From assembly GCA_013400115.1 (NCBI GenBank), contig VXBP01010329.1:177515-241514 (forward strand): a DNA stretch of 64,000 nucleotides, in the 5' to 3' direction. The notes under the pieces are model-generated. The model was not told the origin of the DNA and ran no database searches. It saw nothing but the letters and a program-made list of their open reading frames with translations. Of the stretch, positions 24,206 to 35,639 are shown one piece after another (the stretch's first letter is position 1; each line of letters opens with the position of its first letter). The position numbers were made by a program, and so were the translations under genes. The DNA is from Rhinopomastus cyanomelas (Eukaryota > Chordata > Aves > Bucerotiformes > Rhinopomastidae).

Positions 24206-26228
24206 GGACCGAGGAGCTGCAGGATTCCACCACCCAATGTCCCAGGTGCCGGGATGGTACCTGGAACAGTGAAACGGGCTGCAAACAGCTGGCCCTTGCC
24301 CCGCGAGCTGGCCGTGTTCTGTGCTTCCCCGATTTGGTTCCCACTGAAGTGGCTGCAGCCCCGTTCAATATTGTTGTACCTTGTACATTGTGAGGACGGG
24401 GAAGGCTGCCCTGGAGGGGTTCTAGCTGTTCCTCTGGCTGGGGGCCGCTCCGAGCCGCGCCTTATGTCGCGACAGAGCTTCGCAGGAGCGACAGAGGTGG
24501 AGCCGCGAGCCTCCAGACGTGGGGCGAGGCGCAGGCGGCGGAGTCAGCGCTCACACACCTCAGCCAACAACGTCCTAGGGGTGTCCCCTGGCTTCCCCTG
24601 GAAGCACGAGCAGCTCTGCCCTCCCAGAACAATGGCACTGAAGCCGTCCTCGGGCTAGCGACAGCCTCAGTGCTCTCTCCAGAGCTCTCCGGCCGGGCAG
24701 CGATGTTTCACCTCTGACGACCTCCAGCCAGAGCCAGCCACTGCCGCAGCCTCCCCAGACCGCGCTGGTGCCACAGAGCGCACCCGAGGCAGCCGCCCGC
24801 CTCCACCCGCGCACAGCCCTCGCTGCTGGCTCGGGCGAAGAACCCGGCGGGATGTGGCGCTGGCCGCGCTGGGCTCGCTCGAGCGGGTTTCTCTAGCCAG
24901 ACCCCCGTGTCCGGACGATCTCTGCGTCGCCTGCAGCCAGAGGGGCGCGGGGCGTCTGCGGAGCCCGTCCCCTGCACCGGGGTGTCGCAGCTGGAGGCAG
25001 ACGAGGAGAGGCAGCGGTGAGGATGCTGTGCGCCCGCACCAGGTATTTTGGGGTTCTCCTTAAACACGCAGACATTGATTGCGAGCTCCTGTGTCTCTCT
25101 CCCTTCCCCGGACCCCGAACCTGTCTGAAAGTGATGACTGGAGTTGTGAGAAGCGCAGCAGCAGAGCCGTGAGAACAGAAGGGGAACTGGGCGGCTGGGG
25201 GGGTGTTGATGGGGCTCTTTTTCTCACTCCTGGCTTTCTTTTGGTTGCGGGTGGTTCCGAGCAGCCCCTTGGGCAGCGTCCCGCCTGGCTGGCGGGGGGC
25301 GACCCAGCTGCTCCGGGAGTTGTCGGGTGGGAGTAGCTGATGGCAAATCGCAGAGGGCTGAGGCTCCTCTGCCCCGCGGAACGCAGGAGGGTTCTCGCAT
25401 TTCTTTCTCCCCGGATCTGCCGAAGGAGCGGGGAAGGGCGGCTCAGCTGCGGGGAAGCTGCCCGTCCGCCGCCGCTGCCAGGAGCCGGTGCGGAGCTCGG
25501 GCCGCGCCCGGCGGGTCTGTGCCCGAGGTGCCCGGACCAGCCGCACGACGGGGAGGCTGTAGTTTTTCACGGGCAGAGGGCACTTGCTGCCGGCTCGGGG
25601 CACCTCCCGGCTAACAGTAAGGAAGTGTGCGGCGCTGCTCCCCGCAGCTGGGGCTGCCTCTGACCCAAACGGAACGTGGGAAAAGGTGAGGGGCCGCCCT
25701 GCACCTCCCAGACCCCTTCTCCTAGAGCGCCCTGAGCCGCAGCACGACTGGGTTTCCTCCGGCATCCTTGACCGTGGCTGCCGACCCCTCGCTTTCGGGA
25801 TCTTGCACAGCAGTCCCGCGACCTCAACCCCTTCAAGGCTGCGCAGAGAAGAGAAGCGGGGTTCGCGGCGCCGCCTCCCCCCTTGCCTCCCCCTCTTCTC
25901 CCCGAAGCACCCCGTCCCGACAAGATGGATGTTGAGCAGCTCCCCGCAGCGGAGCCCGGCGCGGCGCACAGCTCCCAGCGGCCGCGGAACCGGGGTTCCC
26001 CCCCTCCGTCCCGCCCATCCGCGGGATGGAGCAGCGCGCTGCGGGGCGGAGCGGCCGCGCCCGCGGGCCCCCCCGTCTCGCCCCTCACCCGCTCCGGCGG
26101 TGGCAGCAGTGAGACGCTCCGCGCCCGTCCGCAAACTTTTGCCCCGGAGGGGGGCTCCCGGGCTATTTCCCCTCGGGTTTTTATTGTTTTCTCTCTCCTT
26201 GTTTTAAAAACCCAACTTTCCCCGCGAA

Positions 26229-26262
26229 GGGGGCGGGCGTGGGGCAGCGGAGGGGCTATAAA
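26229..26262 (+). promoter_or_regulatory. NDNF: GC box and TATA box
   Basis: agggggcgggcgtggggcag (Sp1-type GC box) followed by ggggctataaagcgcgg, with TATAAA at 26,257-26,262. Initiation would be expected near 26,285-26,292. Confidence 0.65.
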
Positions 26263-26286
26263 GCGCGGAGGGACGTGCGGGACACA

Positions 26287-26418
26287 GTCCCCGCCGCAGC
26301 CCGTCCCCGCCGCAGCGGGGGGATTTGCCAGCACCCCCCGTCCCCTGCAAAATAACTCGGTCTCCTCCACACCCAGCCCGCTCCGCGGGAGGGACGGGAC
26401 GGCACCGGACTCCACAAG
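26287..26418 (+). other. NDNF: Predicted untranslated exon 1 of NDNF
   Basis: It runs from the expected start about 30 bases after the TATA box to a consensus donor, tccacaag|gtaagag, at 26,418/26,419. I see no need for a coding role. Splicing to the acceptor at 38,159 would create an 11.7-kb first intron. No transcript evidence is available to me. Confidence 0.45.
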
Positions 26419-29400
26419 GTAAGAGACCGGCACCGGGTAGCCCCCCTCGGGACGCGGGGTGTGAGCTCAGGGTCACCACCTCCCCCCGGCTCTGAGGGAC
26501 CCTCCTCCCCCCGCCCCCATCTCTTCCCCTCTGAGGTTTGCGGGTTTTCTCCCCGGCTTTGCACTCCTCCAGCCTTCGGCAGCGGCCGGTCGGTCCCCCC
26601 CGCAGCCCGGGCACTGAGTCCTCCGGCCGCGGGGCGGCTGCGCCCGGCGGGTATCGGCCCCGGCTGCTCCGGCATCGCTCGTAGTTCTCGGGAAAAGAGA
26701 CGGAGCGAGCGAGCGAGAAGCTCGGCCCGAGAGCCGACGGCAGCCCGGGCGGCGGGATGCGAGCGCCGGGCTCCGTTTGTGCTCCAGAGGGCGGCGGCGG
26801 CCCGAGGGGTGCCCGCCGTGCCTCAGCCCCGTCAGCTTGGGGCCAGCGCTGAGCAGGGCTCGTCCCCGCCGCGCTGCCCGCTGCTTTCCCTCCCCGCCAG
26901 AGGATCTGCTCAGCATCTGGCCCCCGCCTTGAGTTAACCCGCTTCGACGGCAGCCCGAGGGCTGCAGCGTGGTGGGGGCAGCGCGCTGCCCAGTGTAACT
27001 CTGCGGGTCTTCAGCCCTCGCTGGCTGCTCGCAAGGAGCTGCCGGGCACAGACACGCTCAGCGTCTGCGTCGCTGCATCGTGCAGTCGGCTTTGGTTGGC
27101 AGCCCCTCGCAGCGCATCTTGCGGCAGGGCCTTCGGCCGAGATGCGCCTCGATCGAGCTGCCAGAGCCGTGGCCGTGTCAGACTGCAAGAGCTGAGAGCC
27201 GCTGGACATGAATTCTCCCCGTGGTGAGTGACTCACACGTGGGCGAGGTGACCCTGGCGAGGCGCCGCCGGCGTAGCCAAAGAACCTGGTTTCCATAAAC
27301 GTGGCGCCTGGTCGGTGGAAAGGTGGTCAGCGGCTGTGCTGGAGGGGAGCACGGAGAAAAGCCTGGTGCCGGCGTTCAGCCCGCTCCATGGAGCACTGGC
27401 TCTCCGCTATTTCAGGAGTGGACTTTCGGGTCGCTTCTTGTCACGGACACCTCGTCCTCCCGGCCTCCCGCTCCTGCCTCGTAGCAAAGCACATACCTGC
27501 CGTGGAGAGCTGCTGAGCTCAGCAGTCTGGGACCGCTACCAGTGACGGCTGGGACCGCAGACCTGCTCAGATGTGAAGGAGGAGAGGGCGCCTGAAAGTG
27601 CGGAGAGCGGCTTTTAAGGTTCTGGTTTGGCCGTTTTGAGTGTGAGGACGCAGGGACCCGTGGTAGTGCCTTGCCTGTTTGGGATCTCATCGATGGGTTT
27701 CCTCCAGACGTGAGTCAGACCGGTACCTGTTCTGTGTGGACCGTCTGTGTCAGCAGATAACCCTTCGTCTGGCAGAGCTTCACGACGTGCCTGGAAATTC
27801 CCTTCAGCCTTGTCGTGTTTGGCACTGGGGACTGTGTCGCGCCACCCTTGCTTCCGCTCCGCCTCGGGCAGAGGTCCCGCTGATCTTCGTGCCGCGGATG
27901 GTGGGCGCTGCGTCGTCGCGGCCCTGTCAGCACGGCGACACCGTGTGCGTGTCCTGCACCTGCCCGAGGATGTGCCGTGATCCCAGGTGCCCGCGAGAGG
28001 AGCGGGCTGGTGCTTGGCAGGTGGTGGCACGCAAGCGATGTGCTGCTGGCGTCATCAGCCAGCACGTCACCCCGCACCTTGGCCTTCCTGGGGAGCTTGC
28101 CGTGGGTTGGGATGGGATTTGGATGCCACGTGTGATGCTGATCCCGTACAGATTAGGGTGGGCCCCCTGTCACAGGGAGTTTGTCTCGGTGAGGATCGCC
28201 CCGTGTGCGGGTTCTGCCGCGGAGGACTCCCCTGGAAGTGCGGAGGAAAGGTGTCTCGGCGTCCCCGATGTTTATAAATCTGATCTGGTGCAAACTGTCG
28301 CACGGGCTGTTCGCAATCGCGTCGCGCCTGCGCTGCCTTCCACTTCGGCTTGAGTACCTTCACTGCGTGCTCGGTGTTCGTCTGCTGTTTGGAGCTCCCG
28401 GCACGCAGCCCCAGCCTGTCCGACGTGGCTTTTCCAGCACTCTCCTTCTTCTTCGAGCTGTGGTGGTGCAGGCAGGGCTCTGCTTGTGCCGCCACCTGCT
28501 CCTTGGGACTCCTCTGGCTGCCCTGGTTGGCCTGGGGAGAGCCCTGGCTGCCCTGAAACGGCCCGTGAAAGCTGCTCGAGGAGGCAAAACTGGCATCTTC
28601 AAGTCTGCTCTGCCCTCTTTCAGTTTGTCCACCCGAGGCTGTCCCCTGTAGAAGCCTCCTGAGAGCTGAAGGTAGTGCCGGAGGGGTTGGAGGTGCCAAG
28701 GGAGCAGGGGCCATGCAGTGCTGAGCTCCCTTTTCTGTGGCATCGGGGGGCTTGAGGGAGCTTGGTCACAGCCTGTTTTGCTCTGAGTGTGCCGGGGTCT
28801 TCTGCCTCAGCAGCTCCACGCCTAGTCGAGATGTTTACGAGGCCCAGAGCCTGCTCTCTCCTCTGCGCCTGGCGTTCCGCGCGGCTGGCAGTAATCAGCT
28901 GGCTAAAGGAATCCCCGGGTTATTCCTGCAAACGGCCTCGTTTCCAGCCGGTACCAGACGGTTTCGCGGGGGACGGCCTCTTCTGCCTCCCCGGGCAGTC
29001 CAGTAGAGCGTCAGGCAGATGCTCTGGTCGCAGCGGGTGTGGGTCACGGTGGGGCAGGCCAGGCTCCAGGGCTTCCCCGCAGTGAAGCCGCTCGCTTCAC
29101 CCCCGAACATCTGGGCGCTGGCTTCGGCTGCAGCCTGGGTTCAGTGGGATAACGAGCCTGGTCTGGCTCCGCGCTCAGCTGGAAAGCGCTAAACTTTATA
29201 GGAGCAATAAACCCGCGAGGCCAGTTCGGCCCCGTTTGCAAAGGGCCACCTCCGCCCTCCAGCAGGGCCTCGCGGCTCTCCAGAGCCGGCTTCGTTTTCG
29301 CTCCTACACGGGAGCTGATCCGCTCGGTGCCAGGCTCGCAGGAGGCAGACCCACCAGTGCGAGCCACGGCCGCAGCCGGGGTGGCCGTCTCCACTCGGCC

Positions 29401-29794
29401 TCCCCCACGCACACTGCCCACGGTCAGGGCTGTCTAACGCCAAGGGGTTGACGTGCCGCTCTCGGCATGAGAGCCTCTACGGCTTCTCTGGGCTACCAGC
29501 TCAAGCACTTGCGAGTCACCGCCACGGGGGAGGCTTCGCTTCCTGTTTCGGTTGGGTCGTAAAAAGTGGAGGAGAGGGGCAGGCCTGCCGAAGGAGGGGA
29601 GGGCATCCTCCTTTGCGCAGAGGCTGGCGAGCCCTCACGGAGGGGTGCGGTGGAGGCCCGGTGCTGAGGCTGAGCACCTCCACGAACTGCATCGCGAAGC
29701 ACATGCCTGCGTTCTCGGGCTCATGGGCGGCGGTGCAAGCGGCCCCTGGGACTGACCATCACCAGGCCGGTGGAGAGCCTGGGCATCTGGGGCT

Positions 29795-29852
29795 GGGGGG
29801 ACTGCACCGGGTGATGCATGGTCCCTTCCAGTCCCCAGTGCTCTGTGAAGGT
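29795..29852 (+). mobile_element. CR1 LINE 3' end fragment, sense
   Basis: gactgcaccgggtgatgcat, ggtcccttccagtccccagt, gctctgtgaag. A short, diverged terminus. Confidence 0.6.
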
Positions 29853-30069
29853 AGAGGCCGCTGAGCTCTGCTGTGGTGTCACGGGCTGTGAGGGAAGGGG
29901 CTGCGTGGGAAGGGGCTGCAGGACTGCTCGAGCCCTGCAGACTACTGCGTGAGCACGGCCCGGAGACGAGGCAGAGCACAGCAGCTGCGCCAAGCTCTTG
30001 GTTGCCATCCTGGCCCAGAATCCTCTCCTTCTACAGCACAAATCTTCACGAGGTCCAGCAGGGATCAAG

Positions 30070-30140
30070 AATCCCAGAGCATTAGGGACTGGAAGGGGCC
30101 TCGAAAGACCATCCAGTCGAATCCCCCCCAGTGTCGGTCT
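30070..30140 (-). mobile_element. CR1 LINE 3' end fragment, antisense
   Basis: atcccagagcattagggact, ggaaggggcctcgaaagacc, atccagtcgaatcccccc. Confidence 0.85.
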
Positions 30141-30698
30141 GAGGAATCAGCCCAGGAGAGCTGGTGCCTGTGGCTGGATGCAAGGAGCTCTGGAGGCTGA
30201 GGAGATGTTGTGTGTGAAAGCTGCTGCAAGGTGTCGTTAGGAGAAGCAGCGTTTGCCCTGAGTTCGGGCCAATAAGTCCTAACGTGGGAGAGGGAGCATG
30301 GAGCTGGAGGCGAATGAAGAGGGAGGCAGAGCACGTGTGGAGAAGGAGTCTGTGCTTTGGGAACAACCGCTGCGCTTTGCGGGGCACGAGGGCGCACGGG
30401 ATGGGAGGAAGGAAATGTTCACCCAGAGCCGAAGCAGGAGCCAGCCTCGAATCTAGTGGCCACGGTGATGGCTTTGATTGCCCACTGGGGAGCGGGACGC
30501 TGCTTGCACAGGAGCTGTGGGAGGCAGGTGAAGCACAGCAGTGTCTTTCTGAGCTCATGTGTGCGACAGTTGCCGCTGCGACTTCACCCAAGCCGTGATG
30601 CTGGTCCTCTGAGGGATGTGGGACAGGATGGGTTTGAAATGCCAGCTGAGCACCCAGCCCCGAGGCCAGGGCTGCTTCAACAAACAGCGACGTGCCCG

Positions 30699-30805
30699 AG
30701 TCACAGAGCACTCGGGACGGGAAGGGGCCACGAAAGCTCATCCAGCCCAGCCCTGCCGCAGCAGGATCCCCTGGATCCAGACGCGCAGGAGTGTGGCCAT
30801 TGAAC
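30699..30805 (-). mobile_element. CR1 LINE 3' end fragment, antisense
   Basis: gtcacagagcactcgggacg, ggaaggggccacgaaagctc, then gcaggatcccctggatccag. Confidence 0.85.
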
Positions 30806-31617
30806 CCTGTGCTCAGCACCTCGGGGTGGGTTGTGCCCTTGCACCCAGGCCAAGCCGCGTGCTCGGGTCCCTGCACCATTGCCAGCCCCTCCCAGAGGCT
30901 GCTCAGGAGCGCGGGGGGCTGCCTGGCTTTGGATCTGAACTGGGGCTGCTCTGGGGTAATGGAAGTCCGTAGCTGGAGAGGTGCTGGTTGCTCACGTGAG
31001 GGCTGAGCGAAGTGGCAGCGGGGGCTCGCGGCGAGCACCTGGACGGCTGAAAAGCAAAAGGCAATCATTCCTCTCTCCCACCTCGTCCCCTGCTCTGCAG
31101 GCCCGGATATGAGTGCCCCGCCAGCGTGACCCTCGGCGCTCGCGGCCTGACCCACCGCCGAGGCCGCCCCTTCCCCCGTGATTTACAGGGAAAAGCTTTG
31201 TCTGCCTAATTGAGCACCTCCTCGACCGGGCTGGTCCAGGCGAGAAGTTCCCCTGACGGGGCTGGAACGTTACTGGGGCGTGAGAAGAACGGCGCTTTGC
31301 ACCTCCCTCGTTCTGACCTCGCTCGGGGCAGCGCTAGAGCAGCTGCACAGCCTGCTGGGGAGGTGCGATGGGATCGCAGGTTCTTCTCACGCGGCGTGAG
31401 GGTCGTGAAGCAGGAGGTGTTGTTTCACAGCGCAGCCAGAGCGTTGCGAGGCCGCTGGTGCTCCTTCCTCCTCCCGCTTCTTCGTTCGGTGCGGCGGAGT
31501 TGCCACCTCTGCGTTTGGAGCCAGACGGTCTCAGCGCATCCCAGCGCTTTGAAATCCAGAGACCTGGTGCAAGTGGAGCAGGTTACGGGTTGGGATGAGG
31601 GTGGTGGGTGGGAGGAA

Positions 31618-31733
31618 AACCCGCCTGGCCGTGTTCCTGTGCCACGGGATCTAGGAGATCCTGCTGTGCCGGGTTGGCCTGGATGATCTTTCAGGGTCCC
31701 TTCTGATCCCTGATGTTCTGGGATTCTGTGAAA
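31618..31733 (+). mobile_element. CR1 LINE 3' region, sense
   Basis: cgcctggccgtgttcctgtg, ctggatgatctttcagggtc, ending gttctgggattctgtgaaag. Confidence 0.88.
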
Positions 31734-33999
31734 GCCAAGTGCTGGGAGCTGCCAGCTGGTCTCTGGATGTGAAGGAAACCACCAGTGAGCAGTACTGATG
31801 GGTTCCAGTCCCCCGTCTTTCTCTTCGCTTGGCTACCAAATCTGCCATCAATTCCCCGTGGGCTGCTTCTCACGGGTAAGGATTCCTCACTTGAATGTGA
31901 TCTGGGGGACAACTAGGATCTGGCTCTTCCCTGGCCCTAGAGGCTCTCTGAACCAGACTCGTCAGCGTGAGAGATGAGGAGCCAGCCCTGAACTGTCCTG
32001 TCATTAGCGCATCTTCCACTGTTTCACTAATGAACGAACCCGGTTTCCCTTGATCTCATGACTGTTCCGCTGTGAGCTTTTCGTTGGGGTGGCGACGCTC
32101 GGCATCACGCTGGCAAGTTCCCGCTGCGCAGGGAGGCTTTCGTGCCGGTTGGCTACGCTTGCGCAGTCCTGCTCCAGCACAAGAGCCAAAGAGAATCGCG
32201 CCGGGCACACGCAGGAGGGCTGGAGAGCCCTCCTCACCGCTTGCACTCATCGGACTGGGTTCAGCACGAGAGTGCAGCAGGGGTCTGGAAGCGAGAGGGT
32301 GGGCAAGGGGTCTGTGGCGAGGGTGTGCCACGGGGCAGCAGATGTGCTGAGCTCCTTGCCAGGCTCTTCCGTTCCCACCCGCCCCAGAAAAAGCAGCTGC
32401 GAAGCGTTTGTGGGAAGAGCCAGGCGAGGAGGCTTGAACGCGAAGAGGCACGGTCCCCGCACGGCGGCCAGCGCTCCTTCAGCTAGGTGAAGGCACCACT
32501 GCTGGCTCAGCCTCCTGCTCCCGGGGTTCCCGGCTGTCCACGCTCGACTGCACGGGCTCCGCGTGGGCTTGATCAGACAGGGACTGTGCGGAAGCCAGCC
32601 CACAGCCCTTGGCAAAGCGTGCCCGTGGTGAGTGACGTGGGACACAGGGCAGAGACTCCCGGCCGGCTCCAACACAAGCCTCCCGGACTGCCGGAACACC
32701 AGAGCGGCACCGAGCACTAACAGCTCCCGCGGTTTCACAGTGGTGCCAAAACAGCACCTTGTCCCTGAGCAGTCGCTTTTGTCTGAGGGTCTCGCAGCTG
32801 TCTCCAGTCGCTGGCAAAGGGCACTGGCTCCCACCGCGGCTCCCGCTACGTCCTGGCCCTTTGGGAAAGGGAACGCCCTTGGCATGTGTTCCAGCAGCAA
32901 TTCCTTTCCCTTCCCTTCCCTCCCCTGCTGCCGGCCGAGGCCGTATGGTCGCCATAAGAGTGGCTGGAGGTTTGGGGTTGTTTGGACGCTCACTCACCCG
33001 TGACACCCTGACCTCTCCACCTGTCAGGAGTTCCCTCCCTCAGCCTTTGTTCCCAGGAGCCAGCTAAAGGACAAACCTTTTGCCTGCCGGCCCGGACAAA
33101 CAAACACTGGCCCAGCAGTTGGGTGCCGCAGAGACCGGCCTTTTTGCGATGGAGGGTTTTGAGGTCCCTTATCACAGCTCTGCAGTTGACCCTGGCGGGT
33201 TTGGAAACGTGGCGGCATGTCCCTTTGCACCACTCATCCTTATGCAGTGGGGAAGGACCTCTCAGCTGGCTGCTGTGGAAGCCCACTGCTTGGGAAACCC
33301 GAGCAGCGATGGAAAGCCGCCTCAAAGCCTGGCAGCTCCCAAAGCTGCTCCTGTCCTGCTTCAGTGCAAGGGGCTGGTGGCTGGGGAGCAGCGGTTGGCC
33401 TCGCGGTGCTTTGTAACCTCTTCAGGCGGCTGCACCGGCTCTGAGCACGGCCCCTCCAGAGCTGGGCAAAGGTCAGGGCCTTTAAGGAAGCAGATGTTGG
33501 GGTTTTCTTGAGTGGAGGTGAGACGTGCCAGACGCCACCGAGGGCAGCCACAGGGAGCTGCACGGAGAAGTCTGGAGCAGCTACCAGCCCTCACTAACCA
33601 CTGTCACTCGGTCACTGAGGTGCCCTTGGTAGGAGTCTGTGTCTGTTTTCAGGCAGGACGATGCTAAGGGAACGGCTGCTGGCAATAGAGACTTGGCCGG
33701 CGTGAGCATCCCTGCCTTGTCTCATCCCCAGGGTGAAGCAGAGATGTCGTTTTCCTCCTGTTCGCACCAACTGTGTTTCCTTCCTGTCCCACATCTGGTT
33801 AATGAGCTGGAAAAAGCCCCCTCAAACCCAACCTTGCCCTTGCATTTGGTGCCAGGCACCTGCTCCAGGCTGTTGGAGTTCCTGTTGCTCTGGCTTTGCT
33901 CTGAGACACCCCCCAGCCCCAGAAGCCACTGGGGGCCACCGTCCTAGCAGCAGCGTGGGGCTGCGGCCCTTCCCTGCGGGTCACAGAACCGCCTCCTGG

Positions 34000-34900
34000 G
34001 CAGGAGCGCTGCCAGAGGGGTTGTGCCTGGAGCTGCTGTCCTGCTGCCAGAGAACTTCCTGGAGCGACGCTGCTGCCGCCGTCCGTGCCCGCGCAGGTGG
34101 TGCTGGCTGTCACTGGGAAGCCCCCGGCAGTGGGAGCGAAGGCACCATCAGCCTGCGAACGACACCTCCTGAGGAGGAGCTGCTGCGGGACTGACGTGCG
34201 GAGGCGGGGAAGCGGCTGCGGTGGGGCGGGCCGGTGTTCCCGGGCTGGCTGGTCCGCCGGGGGCGAGGGCTCGGCCTCTGCGCGCCCAGAAGCCGCCAGC
34301 AGCTGCCCGTTCGCCGCCAGCAGCTGCCCGTTCGCCGCCAGCAGCTGCCCGTTCGCCGCCAGCGGGGCAGAAAGCAGCGGGCGAGCGGCACGGGAGCGGT
34401 CCCGGCGCGCCCACGGCTCTGCTCCCCGCAGCACGGGGCAGCTCCCGCCCGGCCGGTCGTGCTGGCGACCCGCAGCTCGTCGCGTGTGGCTGCCCCTCGG
34501 GTTGTCCGCGACTCCTCGTTAGCCGGTGCCTGCGGCTTTGCGGTTCCGCTCTTCCCCGAGGTCTCTGACGCCCGGCCCGAGCCCCGGCGGGCGGAGGCTG
34601 CGGCGGCAGGTGCGCGGAGCCCCGCCCGGGTCCTGCTCCGTGCCCCGACACCGCCGTCCTCGCCGCCCCTCGCCCCGGGGCCGCTCAGGAGCCGCTCGGC
34701 CGCGTTCCGGGGAAGCAGCGGGGCTCTCCGCCGAGCTGCTGCTCGCTCCCGTGTCCGCCGACCCCGCTGCTGACGCTCCGTCCCAGGGCACTGCCGAAGG
34801 AAAAGCAGCCTGGCCGAGGCACGGGGCTATTGTCCGATGGGCACGGGAGGGGTTGCGTGGGGACTGCCTTGAACGAAGGAAGGCGCTGCCCCACTCCTGC
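34000..34900. promoter_or_regulatory. Second CpG-rich patch, possible alternative promoter
   Basis: CpG-dense DNA about 3.3 kb upstream of the first NDNF coding exon. It has no TATA box. Possible donors such as gcggcag|gtgcgc at about 34,609 exist. It could be a downstream NDNF promoter, an enhancer, or simply GC-rich intron. Confidence 0.4.
34292..34363. repeat. 21-bp tandem repeat, three full copies plus a partial
   Basis: Unit gccgccagcagctgcccgttc (written here as gccgccagcagctgcccgtt plus c) at 34,292, 34,313 and 34,334, with nine bases of a fourth. The copies are identical, so the repeat is recent or constrained. Each unit contains CAGCTG, an E-box core. 21 being a multiple of 3 keeps frames open but does not imply coding. 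Confidence 0.9.
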
Positions 34901-35615
34901 GGCTCCTGAGGAGGAGATAACAACCGCTCTCCGGTAGGAAACACCCCCAGAGGCTGCGATTGGTGAGGGAGCCGAGTGGCACTCGGGCTTGGCCATCTCC
35001 GGAGGCCTGGGCTCGGGCAAGCTAAGGTTGCTCTGCCTTTTATTTCTCCTACTAGGGGCTCAGCCTCCGGTGAGACTACGGGAAACCTTCCCCTCCTCTG
35101 AGCTGGGCATCTGACGGACACGAGATGAGCTGGTACCGGTCACCCATCCCATGACGGGAGTGACACCCAGCTCCCTGGGGATGCTGTGTGAGCTTGGGAG
35201 GGTGAGCAGGTACCCTGGGGATGACATGGGTCAGCCAAGGGAAGGTGTTGGCACCGCGACTGCCGGAGGCTCTTTGCTCTTCAAGCCGTCTGGTCTGAGG
35301 CAGCTCCTCCTTCTGCAGCCTTCCCCATTCCGAGTTCACCTCTCCCATCAGGAGAGAGGGTTGTTTGCTGGTTGGTGGCTGCTACTGTCCGTTCCAATAG
35401 GGTGGAAATGTGCCCTGATTTTCCTCAGGCTTTCTTAGTCTCACCAGATTGGATGTTTTCCCTGCGCCACTGTCAGCCCTCCCAGTAGAGGAAAAGCCTG
35501 AGTCGAATGGGATTGCAAGAGGTTGTCGCTTAATCTGCAGATTATTGCTGCGGCGGGCCCCAAACCCTTCAAAGACCCCATTATCGTCCATGGTGTCTGC
35601 GCGGGCTTAAGGAGC

Positions 35616-35639
35616 CTTAATCTACGTCAGTAGATTAAG
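35616..35639. repeat. Perfect 9-bp inverted repeat with 6-base loop
   Basis: cttaatcta, loop cgtcag, tagattaag. It contains two TAATC/GATTA cores facing each other. It lies in the predicted NDNF intron 1. Confidence 0.7.

Larger units (their letters stand above)
17156..25400. other. Intergenic region ANXA5-NDNF, no gene recognised
   Basis: GC-rich spacer with several CR1 fragments (listed separately). Long open frames occur, for example at 20,368-21,162, but their translations are unstructured and mirror base composition. I found no stretch resembling the transmembrane exons of QRFPR or the coiled-coil exons of TNIP3, which lie in this interval in human. Small exons could have escaped reading by eye. 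Confidence 0.6.
25400..27200. promoter_or_regulatory. NDNF: CpG island, probable NDNF promoter region
   Basis: Dense CpG across about 1.8 kb, centred on a TATA box at 26,257. Long open frames on both strands here (up to 413 codons on the minus strand) are what stop-poor GC-rich DNA gives and show no domain. The island is the only one between ANXA5 and NDNF that carries a TATA box and a clean splice donor downstream. It is assigned to NDNF by position and orientation, since the family has an untranslated first exon. A lost or unseen neighbouring gene could own it instead. Confidence 0.6.

Noticed and set aside
24893..26134. 413-codon open frame on the minus strand
   Set aside because: It lies in a CpG island where stops are rare. 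The translation is rich in R, P, G, A and S without a domain, and the overlapping frames are also open.
30082..31155. 357-codon minus-strand open frame
   Set aside because: It crosses two CR1 fragments and GC-rich spacer, with no consistent domain.
34234..34773. Plus-strand frame with a repeated RQQLPVR motif
   Set aside because: The motif is the 21-bp tandem repeat translated. There is no start context or splice support.
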